A stretch of 23,917 nt of DNA, taken from contig JBBQPM010000104.1 of assembly GCA_038217425.1 (NCBI GenBank), positions 1 through 23,917 of the forward strand. Direction: 5' to 3'. The notes beneath the pieces were generated by a model, which was not told the DNA's origin, did no database searches, and saw only the letters and a list, made by a program, of their open reading frames with translations. Origin of the DNA: JAIEPT01 sp038217425 (GTDB lineage Bacteria > Planctomycetota > Planctomycetia > Gemmatales > Gemmataceae). This document shows, piece after piece, positions 14,464 through 22,180 of the stretch. The position numbers were made by a program, and so were the translations under genes. How positions within the stretch are numbered: the stretch's first letter is position 1; each line of letters begins with the position of its first letter.

Positions 14464-15482
14464 GTCCTCAAACGCCCAGCCTGCCGACGCGCGGGCTGGG
14501 CATTCTTCTCGTCCAGCTCGGCACGCCCGACGCGCCCACGTCTCAGGCGCTACGTCCCTATCTGCGCCAATTCCTCTCCGATCCCCGAGTCATCGAGGTC
14601 CCCAAGTGGAAGTGGTGGTTCATCCTGAACCTCTTCATTCTTCCCTTCAGACCCAAGGCCTCCGCCGCCAAGTACGCGCGCATCTGGGATCCCGTCACCG
14701 GTTCGCCGCTTTTGCACTGGACCAAGCGCCAGACTTCCCTGCTACAAAAGGCATTCCCGGGCATTCCTGTTCGCTTCGGCATGCAGGTCGGCAATCCGCC
14801 CTTGGCCACGGTCGTCGAAGAGATGATCGCTCAGGGCGTAGATCGGCTGATCGTGCTGCCGATGTATCCGCAGTATTCCGCGACCACCACCGCCTCCGCG
14901 ACCGACGTTTTGTTTTCGTGCCTGCAAAAAGTCCGCCGAGTGCCCGCGCTGCGGATCGTGCCGCCGTACTACGAACATCCCGAGTATCTCGAGGCGATGA
15001 CGCGGCTCATCCAGGACAACCTACGAAAGCTCTCGTGGAAGCCCGACCATTATGTGCTCAGCTTCCATGGCATTCCGATCAAGTATGCCCAGGCGGGCGA
15101 CCCGTACGCGCTGCACGTCAAGCGCACGACCGCGCAGCTCGTCGCGAAATTGGGTTGGGCGAAAGGGAGCTGGACGCAGACGTTTCAGTCGCTGTTCGGC
15201 CGGGACGAATGGCTGAAGCCGTACACCGACAGCGTGCTCCAGGATCTCGCCAAGGCGGGGAAGCGTCGCGTCTTCGTCGCGCTGCCGGGCTTCACGGCGG
15301 ACTGTCTGGAGACGATCGACGAGATTGGCCATGAGTCGCTAGAGGTTTTCCGGCACGCCGGCGGCGAGGAGTTGGTGGCATGTCCGTGCCTGAACGACCA
15401 TCCACGCTGGATCGAGGCGATGGCCGCGATCCTGCGCGAAGAGGGCCAGGGCTGGCTTTATACTGCACGCGGTCAAGAATGA
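14445..15482 (+). CDS. hemH: Ferrochelatase, probable TTG start inside fdxA
   Basis: 345 residues if translation begins at the TTG at 14445. There is no in-frame ATG or GTG between the fdxA stop and the conserved GILLVQLGTPDAPT. This TTG has AGAAGG about 7 nt upstream and gives a normal N-terminus; the nearest in-frame GTG (14343) would add 34 out-of-family residues. Ferrochelatase inserts ferrous iron into protoporphyrin IX or coproporphyrin III in the last stages of haem synthesis. His208 in SFHGIP and Glu289 in DCLETIDEI are the conserved active-site pair. VLPMYPQYSATTTAS, PPYYEHPEY and ACPCLNDHPRWIEA are also family-typical. Coupling to a ferredoxin gene fits an iron or redox link but is not proof. 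A large inverted repeat (R6) begins 4 nt after the stop. Confidence 0.92.
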   Translation: MRQEDLSPQTPSLPTRGLGILLVQLGTPDAPTSQALRPYLRQFLSDPRVIEVPKWKWWFILNLFILPFRPKASAAKYARIWDPVTGSPLLHWTKRQTSLLQKAFPGIPVRFGMQVGNPPLATVVEEMIAQGVDRLIVLPMYPQYSATTTASATDVLFSCLQKVRRVPALRIVPPYYEHPEYLEAMTRLIQDNLRKLSWKPDHYVLSFHGIPIKYAQAGDPYALHVKRTTAQLVAKLGWAKGSWTQTFQSLFGRDEWLKPYTDSVLQDLAKAGKRRVFVALPGFTADCLETIDEIGHESLEVFRHAGGEELVACPCLNDHPRWIEAMAAILREEGQGWLYTARGQE

Positions 15483-15485
15483 TGC

Positions 15486-15577
15486 AAGCCCAACGGGTGA
15501 GGTACTCCGAACCCTTGGGATAAAACCTTCGCGTCGGCCGGAGCCCAAGGGTTCGGAGTACCTCACCCATTGGGCTT
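15486..15577. repeat. Inverted repeat family R6 (convergent junction)
   Basis: 34-nt arms at 15486-15519 and 15544-15577 match with one mismatch around a 24-nt spacer. Each arm is also a hairpin: CCCAA plus GGGT pairs with ACCC plus TTGGG, with one bulged base (C on the left, A on the right). It fills the gap between hemH (stop 15482) and the convergent PSD1-type gene (stop 15594), so it could end transcripts from both sides. Confidence 0.9.
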
Positions 15578-15593
15578 CTCGACATTTCACCCG

Positions 15594-18428
15594 TTAATTC
15601 GTGAACCGGAAGTCGATCGACGCGAAGAGCGTCTGCATCACGCGCGCCCACGTCTCCTCCCGGCTCTTCGAGTTCCCCGCGCCGATGTAGGCGCCGATCA
15701 GCCCGCGCTCCGCATCCGTGGGATCTCGACCCAGTGCCAATTGATACGCCCTGCCGATGCGTTCCTCGTCGGTCATCTCCAACTTCAAGAGCCGTTTGGC
15801 GGCAGCCTGCGATTGCTGGATCACCATCGGATTGTTCATCATGAACAGGGCCTGCGGAGCGACCGTGCTGACGTTGCGCTTGCCGGTCGAGACGCTCGGG
15901 TCCGCAAAGTCGAACGCCTCGAAAATCTCCGGCAACGCGTTGCGGAAGATCGGGGCGTAAACGCTGCGACGTAGGTCATTGTGCTTGAACGTGTAGTCCG
16001 AGGCGATCGGCTTGAAGTTCATGCCGCCTCGGGTCGTGTCGAGCTGGCCGGAGACGGCGAGGATGGCGTCGCGGATGCACTCGGCGTCGAGACGCTTGCG
16101 ATTGGCGCGGGCGTACAGCCGATTTTCCGGGTCGTCCTTGAGACCGGGGCCCGACGCTTGCCGATACGTGCGCGACAGGACGAGCAGGCGAATCAGCTTC
16201 TTCTGCGACCAGCCCTCTTCGACGAAGCGGGTGGCCAGGTAGTCGAGCAACTCGGGATGGCTGGGCGTTTCACCGGTCTTGCCGAAGTTGTCGACGGTGC
16301 GAACGATGCCGTCGCCCAGTAGCCAGCCCCAGGTGCGATTGACGGCGACCCGGGCCGTGAGCGGATTGTCGGGATGGGCGATCCAGTCGGCGAGTTCGAC
16401 GCGGCCGCTCTGCGTCTTGCCAATTACTGGCGCCTTGCCGACTGCCGCGACTTGCAGGAACCCGCGCGGAACCTCGGCGCCCTGATTCGCCACACTGCCA
16501 CGGATGTGAATGCGGGCGTTCTCGATCTTTTTCTCCTCCTGCACCGTCATCACCATGTCCCGGCCCGAACCCTTCTCCACCAGCTTGGCCATCTGCTCTT
16601 CGAGCTTCTTGAGCTGCGCGGCGGCCGCCGGATCGATCTTCCCCGCGGGCGCTTTCGGAGCGGCGATCGGCTTCACCTCCACGAGCTTCTCCACCGGAAT
16701 GAAGACGACGGCATCCGCGGTCACGTGCCCCTTCGCGTCTTTGTTCTCCACCATCACGAAACATTGGCCCGTCTTCTCGAACTGATACTGCCCCAGCGAC
16801 ACGAACAGCCCGTCGATGGCGGGGCGCTCGGTCTGATTGATCATGATCGTCTTCTCGCCTTCTTCGCTATGCACCGTCACCGGGACTTCCTTGGCGCGGT
16901 TCGTGCCCGGCGAATACGCGAAACGGACTTCATACTTCCCCGTGTGCGGCAACATCGCCTGGAAGGTGAGCGTCTTTTCCCCTTGACCCGCGGCGCCGTC
17001 GTGGAGGTAGCCGGCGCCGACGAAGTAGCCGTTATGCGTCGACTCGGTCCAGGTCCCGACCTTCATCGCCTGCGTATCGTCAATGGCGATGCCAGGGAGA
17101 TCCTTGAGCGCGATCGGCACCGGCTTCGTCGCCTTGGGTGCGGTTGTCGCCGTGCCGACGATCGCTTTCAACTCGCTGATCTCCTTCTGAAGCTTGGCGA
17201 CCGCGGCGTCGTAAGCCCTCGTGTCCGTCTCCTTGCCCGGCAACGCGGGGAGCGGCATCTCAAGCCATTTTCCTACGTTCGTGCTCGTATCCACCGTCTT
17301 TGTGCTGCGCAAGATCCCCGCGAGAGCGTAGTAATCCAGCGTCGGGATCGGGTCGAACTTGTGATCGTGGCAGCGGGCGCAGCCGATGGTCTGACCCAGA
17401 AACGCCCGGCCCAGCGTATCGAGCTGCTCATCGACGACGTCCATCCGCAGAAGTTTCTTGTCCTGCTCTTCGAGGTTCGTGTTCCCCATGGTGAGGAAGG
17501 TGGTGCCGAGCATTTGCCGACGCTTCTGCGCCGCATCCGCGGCAGGGAGTAGGTCGCCGGCGAGCTGTTCGCGGATGAAGCGGTCGAAGGGCACGTCGTC
17601 GTTGAAGCTGTCGATGACGTAATCGCGATAACGCCAGGCTTCCTTGGTGACGAAACCGCGCAGGGTGAAGGACTCGGCGAAGCGAGCGACGTCGAGCCAG
17701 TGCCGGCCCCAGCGCTCGCCGAAATGGGGCGACTGGAGCAGACGATCGACGGTCGCTTCGAGGGCGGCGTCGAAGTCCTTCTGGGCGGCGCTTTCAAACG
17801 CCGCCAACTCTTCCGCCGTCGGCGGCAGCCCGATCAGATCGAACGTCAGCCGCCGCAGCAGCACGCGCGGCGCAGCGTCGTCGGCGGGCTTGTGCCCCCG
17901 GGCCTCGATGGCCGAGAGGATGAAGCGATCGACGTCGGACTTGGGCCAGGCGGCGTTCTTGACGGCAGGGACCGCGGGTTTGACCACGGGTTTGTAAGCC
18001 CAGAAATTCTTGCCCTCTTCCACCGTAGGGGATTTGAGTTTGGTCGTCGGCGACGCCGCGGCGCGCGGGTCGGGGGCGCCGAGCTTGATCCACAATTCGA
18101 AGTCGGCGACCACGCTATCGGGGAGCTTGAGCTTGGGGGGCATCTTGACGTCCCCCTGGTAGCGCAGCACGGTGAGGAGCAGGCTTTTCGCGGGTTGCCC
18201 GGGGACGACGGCGGGTCCGGTGTCGCCGCCCGTGAGCATCGAGGCGCGATTGTCCACGAGCAAGCCGCCGCGATCCTTCTTGGCTTCGGTCGAATGGCAC
18301 TTGTAACAATGTTCGACGAGGACAGGGCGGATCTTCTTCTCGAAGAGTTCGACGCCCTTGGGATCGAAATCGTTGGCGTGGAGCGCGGAGGCGAGGCACA
18401 GCGCGGCAAGTGCGAGGAGTCGATTCAT
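15594..18428 (-). CDS. Planctomycete PSCyt1-DUF1549-DUF1553 (PSD1) protein with an inserted golvesin-like domain
   Basis: 944 residues from the ATG at 18428, chosen because it begins a signal peptide (MNRLLALAALCLASALHA). A longer frame upstream is not family-like. Domains in order: PSCyt1 cytochrome-like domain about 25-115 with CYKCH at 41-45; DUF1549 (PSCyt2) about 165-390 with a second CARCH at 350-354; a coiled-coil stretch near 400-425; a beta-rich domain about 445-576 (DDTQ, GTWTES, YEVRFAYSPG, TVHSEEGEK, ADAVVFIP) resembling golvesin/xanthan-lyase C-terminal domains; and DUF1553 about 676-925 (ADWIAHPDNPLTARVAVNR). Both CxxCH motifs suggest c-type haem binding outside the cytoplasm. 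The family is abundant in planctomycetes and its function is unproven. Its usual DUF1501 partner gene is not adjacent. Confidence 0.92.
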   Translation of the reverse strand: MNRLLALAALCLASALHANDFDPKGVELFEKKIRPVLVEHCYKCHSTEAKKDRGGLLVDNRASMLTGGDTGPAVVPGQPAKSLLLTVLRYQGDVKMPPKLKLPDSVVADFELWIKLGAPDPRAAASPTTKLKSPTVEEGKNFWAYKPVVKPAVPAVKNAAWPKSDVDRFILSAIEARGHKPADDAAPRVLLRRLTFDLIGLPPTAEELAAFESAAQKDFDAALEATVDRLLQSPHFGERWGRHWLDVARFAESFTLRGFVTKEAWRYRDYVIDSFNDDVPFDRFIREQLAGDLLPAADAAQKRRQMLGTTFLTMGNTNLEEQDKKLLRMDVVDEQLDTLGRAFLGQTIGCARCHDHKFDPIPTLDYYALAGILRSTKTVDTSTNVGKWLEMPLPALPGKETDTRAYDAAVAKLQKEISELKAIVGTATTAPKATKPVPIALKDLPGIAIDDTQAMKVGTWTESTHNGYFVGAGYLHDGAAGQGEKTLTFQAMLPHTGKYEVRFAYSPGTNRAKEVPVTVHSEEGEKTIMINQTERPAIDGLFVSLGQYQFEKTGQCFVMVENKDAKGHVTADAVVFIPVEKLVEVKPIAAPKAPAGKIDPAAAAQLKKLEEQMAKLVEKGSGRDMVMTVQEEKKIENARIHIRGSVANQGAEVPRGFLQVAAVGKAPVIGKTQSGRVELADWIAHPDNPLTARVAVNRTWGWLLGDGIVRTVDNFGKTGETPSHPELLDYLATRFVEEGWSQKKLIRLLVLSRTYRQASGPGLKDDPENRLYARANRKRLDAECIRDAILAVSGQLDTTRGGMNFKPIASDYTFKHNDLRRSVYAPIFRNALPEIFEAFDFADPSVSTGKRNVSTVAPQALFMMNNPMVIQQSQAAAKRLLKLEMTDEERIGRAYQLALGRDPTDAERGLIGAYIGAGNSKSREETWARVMQTLFASIDFRFTN

Positions 18429-18471
18429 GGCAAAAACCCAACTCGGGAGGCGTGAGGAAGCGGATGTCGTT

Positions 18472-18477
18472 AGTATA
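18472..18477 (-). promoter_or_regulatory. Candidate -10 element for the PSD1-type gene
   Basis: On the minus strand the sequence reads TATACT (5 of 6 to TATAAT) between the terminator at 18501-18537 and the ATG at 18428. It would give a leader of roughly 37 nt. The hexamer 17 nt upstream (CGTTTC) is a poor -35 match. Confidence 0.3.
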
Positions 18478-18500
18478 TCGCGAGGCGGGCGGGGGAAACG

Positions 18501-18537
18501 AAAAAAACTTCCGAAGCTCAGGGGAGCTTCGGAAGTT
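18501..18537 (-). terminator. Intrinsic terminator of the 18562-19455 gene
   Basis: On the minus strand, a 14-bp perfect stem (18524-18537 with 18506-18519), a 4-nt loop, and then seven U residues (18501-18507 read as complement). It starts 25 nt after the TAA at 18562. It separates the upstream gene from the same-strand PSD1-type gene. Confidence 0.9.
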
Positions 18538-18561
18538 CGCACAAAGGAAACCCCGTGAGGG

Positions 18562-19455
18562 TTACGGACGTTCAATCATGTCGATGGAATTGGCGCGGTA
18601 GAGCGCGGTTTGGCCGGACTGGTTCACCAGCCCGCCGCGAACGGAGACGAGGTCGCCGTCCTGAATATTGCTGAGGTTCAGGCCGTCGACGATGAGGGGC
18701 AGTCGGCCGGAGAAGCGCTCGACGGCGCCGTTGCCCGCGTAGTGGATGACGTAGGAGTTGGGACCTACGACCTGGATTTGGCCGGTGATCCAGGAATAAT
18801 CGGCTTCCCAGCCGACTTTGCTCGCGAGTTTGGGGTTGAGGGCGCTGGTTGCGGTCGCGGTGTAGGAGATGGGAGCGACCTTGCTGGTGGGGGCGTTGGG
18901 CAGATTCGTCGCGGGGACGACCTGTTGTGGGGGAAGCATGGCAGGTTCGATGCCGTTGGGCATGCGTTTGAGGTAGCCGCCGGTGGAGGTGGAGTAGACG
19001 GCGCCATCGTTTTGGTTGTAGGTTTCGGTGGGCGTCGGCATCACGTCTTGCCGGGCCCGGGAGCTGCTGCTGGCGGAGGGGCTAAAGATTTTGCGGAGGC
19101 CGTTAAGGATGGGGCGATCGCTGGTCGCGCCGCCGGTCTGCTGGATTTCCGGGGGCGCGGTTTCGATGACCTCGGTCCTCTTGGCGGAGTTGCCGAAGAG
19201 GCGGAAGCCACTGGCCTTGGCCGGGGGCGGCGACGACTGCATGACGACGCCGCCTTTGTTTTGACAGGGGCACGCGCCACCGGGGGCGGGGGGCAGCGAT
19301 TGGCCGGCCGGGATCACTTGGGCTTGCTGCAATGGCGCCGGCATGAACTGCTGCACTTGCGGGCTCGGTTCCGGCGTCGTCGCACCGGGCGCGATCACCA
19401 TCTGAGTTTGCGACGACAAAAAAGCGGCAGCCAAGAAATTGAGCGTAGGACCCAC
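18562..19455 (-). CDS. Exported proline-rich protein with C-terminal OB-fold-like domain, unknown function
   Basis: 297 residues from a GTG at 19455, which has AAGGGAG 6 nt upstream; no ATG lies in a sensible place. The N-terminus (GPTLNFLAAAFLSSQTQ) looks like a short signal sequence. Residues about 20-200 are low-complexity, rich in Pro, Gln, Ser and Thr, with a CPC pair in GGACPCQNKGG. The last about 80 residues form a compact beta domain (WEADYSWITGQIQVV, YVIHYAG, GRLPLIVDG, DGDLVSVRGGL, YRANSIDMIERP). The GxI...DGDLVxVxG pattern suggests an OB fold. I do not recognise a named family. It lies downstream of the SH3b operon on the same strand but beyond a terminator, and has its own strong terminator. 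Confidence 0.75.
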   Translation of the reverse strand: MGPTLNFLAAAFLSSQTQMVIAPGATTPEPSPQVQQFMPAPLQQAQVIPAGQSLPPAPGGACPCQNKGGVVMQSSPPPAKASGFRLFGNSAKRTEVIETAPPEIQQTGGATSDRPILNGLRKIFSPSASSSSRARQDVMPTPTETYNQNDGAVYSTSTGGYLKRMPNGIEPAMLPPQQVVPATNLPNAPTSKVAPISYTATATSALNPKLASKVGWEADYSWITGQIQVVGPNSYVIHYAGNGAVERFSGRLPLIVDGLNLSNIQDGDLVSVRGGLVNQSGQTALYRANSIDMIERP

Positions 19456-19654
19456 GTTCGTCTCCCTTGTTCGAAAAGTGGGACAGTAAAAGACCCGGGC
19501 TGGAAGCGCAACCGTAGCGAACCCAGACTCCGGTATGGTTCCCCGACATCCAGATCGGGTTTCATCCTTGTGTCCGAGACTTCTATTCGGCTTACCGTTA
19601 CTGCCGGCTTTATGAGATTTGCCCGAAATCCGAAGACTGCCCCGCAATCCTACC

Positions 19655-19682
19655 TTATCGATACTCTCGGCACGATCGATAA
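19655..19682. promoter_or_regulatory. Small inverted repeat, possible operator
   Basis: TTATCGAT at 19655-19662 and ATCGATAA at 19675-19682 are a perfect 8-nt inverted repeat with a 12-nt gap, about 200 nt upstream of the GTG at 19455. The size fits a dimeric regulator site, but there is no regulator gene nearby and chance cannot be excluded. Confidence 0.25.
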
Positions 19683-19723
19683 CGTTGGTACACTCGATAC
19701 AGATTAACCACCCAGGCGGTCTT

Positions 19724-19760
19724 AAAAAGAGACGAGCGACGGGTTCGGGCCCGCCGCTCG
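19724..19760 (-). terminator. Probable intrinsic terminator of the SH3b operon
   Basis: Read on the minus strand, GAGCGGCGGG pairs with CCCGTCGCTC across a 6-nt loop with one A-C mismatch, and one more C-G pair closes the stem (19733-19760). GTCTCTTTTT follows, with the five terminal U residues at 19724-19728. It lies about 144 nt after the stop of the last SH3b gene, beyond repeat R3. Confidence 0.6.
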
Positions 19761-19795
19761 CTCAGACTGCGTAGACTCTTTGAGATGTTTGGTTT

Positions 19796-19854
19796 CCGAG
19801 CCGGAAGCGTCAGCGACGACATGCCGCTAATCGTCGCTGACGCTTCCGGCTCGG
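19796..19854. repeat. Inverted repeat family R3, copy 2
   Basis: Perfect 24-nt arms at 19796-19819 and 19831-19854 with an 11-nt loop. The core CCGAGCCGGAAGCGT is shared with copy 1 (7109-7172). It lies 49 nt downstream of the minus-strand SH3b operon stop (19904) and before the U-rich hairpin at 19724-19760. Confidence 0.92.
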
Positions 19855-19903
19855 CACTGCGATGCCCGCCGGAAATATATTTCCTCACGCAGTAGCGAAC
19901 CCG

Positions 19904-21004
19904 TTACGGAAACGGCAAGATCGGCTGATCGGACTTCACCGGCGGCAGCGCGTGCTGCGTCGCCACCATGAAGCGCTGCCCCGACGTTGGGTTTACTTGG
20001 TACACGCCGTAGAGCGTGATCGTCTTGCCCACCAACGTATCCAGCGACAGGCTCGGCCCTGCGATCACGTATTCCGTCTTCTTCTCGGCTTGATTGACCA
20101 ATACGAACACCGGCCGATTCTCGTAATGGAAGGTGGTGCGTTCGAGGATGCCCCAGAAGGGAACCCATTGCGACGCCGGTTGCGCCGGCGCCTGGTTGAA
20201 ACCGGTGAAGGTCCCTTGCCCGTACGGATCGGGCTGCGCATACTGCGGCTGAGCCGGACTCCAGGGGCTTGGTTGCACTTGCTGCCATTGTCCGGAGGTC
20301 GCTGTCCAGGGCGATTGCGGCTGCGAGACTTGTTGCAGACGGCGCTGGACGTAACCGCGGACCATCGAGTCGTTGTAAAAGACGGCTGCGTCGTTGAACT
20401 TGCGATAGGCGGTCGGATAGTCCCCGGCCTGTAAGTAATTCTCCGCTTCGCGGAGGAGCGGGTAGCGGAGCAGAAGTTGCTGGCTGACCATCTGCGTCGA
20501 GCCGCCGTAGGAGCTGGTCGCTTCTTGCGGGATCCAGCGCATTTCGTCGGCAACGGGGGCGATCGGCAAAAACAAGCCGGCGTTGGTTTTGATGACGGAG
20601 CCGAGCACGATGACCTGGTAACCCGCTTTGACGCGTTTCATTTCGCGCGCCGGCTCGGCGCTGGTGTTGCTGCCGGCGAAGACCGAGACTTCCTTGCGCG
20701 GGTCGATGTCGACGAAGCCGATGCGGTCGACGATTTTAACGGCCGACGATTCGATGAGGCTGAAGGCGTCGGCCGGCGGCTTGATCGCAACCCAGCCGGG
20801 ATACTCTTTGCTCTCGTGCAAGACGGTGACCGCCATGCCGCTGACGAGTCGGCCGGTGGCGCCGTAGCGATCGGTGGGGCCGCTGCGGACTTCGACCTCG
20901 GACGACGTGATCGTGGCGATGTAAGCGGACGACGCCGTTTGGCCGTGGCCGGCGGCAGCGACGATCAAACTGGCGAGCAGCGTCGGGGCATAACGCAGGT
21001 TCAT
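19904..21004 (-). CDS. Secreted SH3b-domain protein with Q/P/W-rich linker and C-terminal beta domain
   Basis: 366 residues. The ATG at 21004 has AAGGAGAG 6 nt upstream. A signal peptide (about 1-22, ending AAAGHGQ) precedes a bacterial SH3 domain at about 27-95 (VEVRSGPTDRYGATGRL, VTVLHESKEYPGWVAIKPPADAFSLI). Next come an EMRWIPQEA motif near 160 and a helical TPR-like segment about 185-225 (LREAENYLQAGDYPTAYRKFNDAAVFYND). A low-complexity Gln/Pro/Trp linker about 228-280 and a beta domain about 280-360 (GILERTTFHYENRPVFVLVN, GKTITLYGVYQVNP) complete it. The last domain is OB-like in pattern. SH3b domains bind cell-wall or protein ligands, so an envelope role is likely. It is the second gene of an operon, 22 nt after its paralogue. 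Exact function unknown. Confidence 0.82.
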   Translation of the reverse strand: MNLRYAPTLLASLIVAAAGHGQTASSAYIATITSSEVEVRSGPTDRYGATGRLVSGMAVTVLHESKEYPGWVAIKPPADAFSLIESSAVKIVDRIGFVDIDPRKEVSVFAGSNTSAEPAREMKRVKAGYQVIVLGSVIKTNAGLFLPIAPVADEMRWIPQEATSSYGGSTQMVSQQLLLRYPLLREAENYLQAGDYPTAYRKFNDAAVFYNDSMVRGYVQRRLQQVSQPQSPWTATSGQWQQVQPSPWSPAQPQYAQPDPYGQGTFTGFNQAPAQPASQWVPFWGILERTTFHYENRPVFVLVNQAEKKTEYVIAGPSLSLDTLVGKTITLYGVYQVNPTSGQRFMVATQHALPPVKSDQPILPFP

Positions 21005-21026
21005 AACGACTCTCCTTCGGAATGAC

Positions 21027-22022
21027 TTACTTCTTCTCCGGCGGCAACGGCATGGGGACGGGCCCCGCGGAACCTGGCGGCAGCGCCGACGCGGGGAGCC
21101 AGCGGACTTCCTCTGCGAGCGGTTGAATCGGATACCAGGTATTCCCGTCGGACGTCCGTAGCGGACGGTCCATCAAGTAGACTTTCGTTCCGGCCCGGGC
21201 ACGCACGCTCTCGACCGCTGGCGCCTGTTGGCTGAGCTGGCTGCCGGGCAGGATCGGGATGTCGGTCTTGCCGTCGCTCTTGAGGGTGCCGGAGCGTTCG
21301 TTGATCTGAATGTGTTTGCCGCTAACCCAGCTGAACGAGCCGGGCGGGGGTTTGATTGCGAGCCATTGCGGGTTGACGCCGGGACGCAGCACGGCGACGC
21401 GATCGCCGAGCTTCAGTCGCGTGGTGGGCTGATAGTTGTCGCCGGGGCCGCTACGGACGTCGACGCTCGCGGCGATGACGGCGACCTCGCCGGGCCCCGG
21501 CGGCGCCAGCGCCGGCGCACTCGCCGCTGGCGTTTCGAGCGCCACGACTCCCTTGGCTGGGATCCAGCGGACCTCGTTCGGCATCACCGCGATCGGCACC
21601 ATGGTGCGCGCCGACGTCGTCATCGGCGGGCCAGTCAGGTTGACGAGAAATCCAGGCCGAATGTTGGCGCTGGGGACGCTGGGCTCCTGCGCGGTCAGCG
21701 AACTGCCGGCGAAGATGGTGACGTCCTTCAGCGGATCGCCTTCGACCAGGGCGACCTTGTCGAGAACTTTCAGATGCTTGACGTCGATCCAGCTGAAGGA
21801 GCCCAGCGGCGGGCGAATCGCCAGCCAACCGGGCGTCTCGGCGGCGCTGCGCAGGACGAGCACCGTCTCGCCGAGACGAAGTTTACCGACCGCGTAAGCG
21901 CTCTCCGAAGGACCGCTGCGGACCACCACCTCGGCCTGTTGAACGCGAAAATAGCCCGGCGGCTGGGCGCCGAGGGCGCCCGCGGAGGCGGTCAGAAAGA
22001 TTAGTGTGATTAGCCGATCCAT
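21027..22022 (-). CDS. Secreted protein with two SH3b domains
   Basis: 331 residues from the ATG at 22022. GAGGAAGG lies just upstream and the frame begins a signal peptide (MDRLITLIFLTASAGALGA); a longer frame to 22115 would spoil it. Two bacterial SH3 domains are visible, at about 25-95 (AEVVVRSGPSESAYAVGKL, GWLAIRPPLGSFSWI) and about 180-250 (ASVDVRSGPGDNYQPTTRL, WLAIKPPPGSFSWV). Each is followed by a beta segment and an EVRW(I/L)P motif. So the protein is an internal duplication, about 155 residues per unit. It is the first gene of an operon with a one-unit paralogue. It probably acts in the cell envelope; ligand unknown. The divergent gene is deoC, 158 nt away. Confidence 0.85.
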   Translation of the reverse strand: MDRLITLIFLTASAGALGAQPPGYFRVQQAEVVVRSGPSESAYAVGKLRLGETVLVLRSAAETPGWLAIRPPLGSFSWIDVKHLKVLDKVALVEGDPLKDVTIFAGSSLTAQEPSVPSANIRPGFLVNLTGPPMTTSARTMVPIAVMPNEVRWIPAKGVVALETPAASAPALAPPGPGEVAVIAASVDVRSGPGDNYQPTTRLKLGDRVAVLRPGVNPQWLAIKPPPGSFSWVSGKHIQINERSGTLKSDGKTDIPILPGSQLSQQAPAVESVRARAGTKVYLMDRPLRTSDGNTWYPIQPLAEEVRWLPASALPPGSAGPVPMPLPPEKK

Positions 22023-22180
22023 GGCCCTTCCTCGAAATCCGGTTTCGCTCGGCACTTTGACAAAAAACGGGAAATCAAGCAAGACGCGTTTGCCGCCACG
22101 GGGCCCGGCGAACAAAATAGCCTCGCGTCACTGCGCCAAACTTGACAAGCTCGGCAACCCTCGAAAGTTAGGATGACCTC

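Larger units (their letters stand above)
19456..19903. other. 448-nt intergenic stretch without a gene
   Basis: No credible coding frame is seen. From right to left it holds repeat R3 copy 2 (19796-19854), a minus-strand terminator-like hairpin (19724-19760), and a small inverted repeat TTATCGAT/ATCGATAA (19655-19662 with 19675-19682). The remaining leader or promoter zone of the 18562-19455 gene is 19456-19650. On the minus strand a TTGCGC-N18-TACTGT pair near the gene is a weak promoter match only. Confidence 0.6.

Noticed and set aside
18610..19707. 365-residue plus-strand frame antisense to the exported OB-like gene
   Set aside because: Glycine/arginine-rich with no recognisable domain; the minus-strand gene has a ribosome site and an intrinsic terminator.
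22142..22174. TTGACA...TAGGAT as a deoC promoter
   Set aside because: The spacing is 21 nt, too long for a standard promoter, and AGGAT also serves as the probable ribosome site. Left as a remark only.
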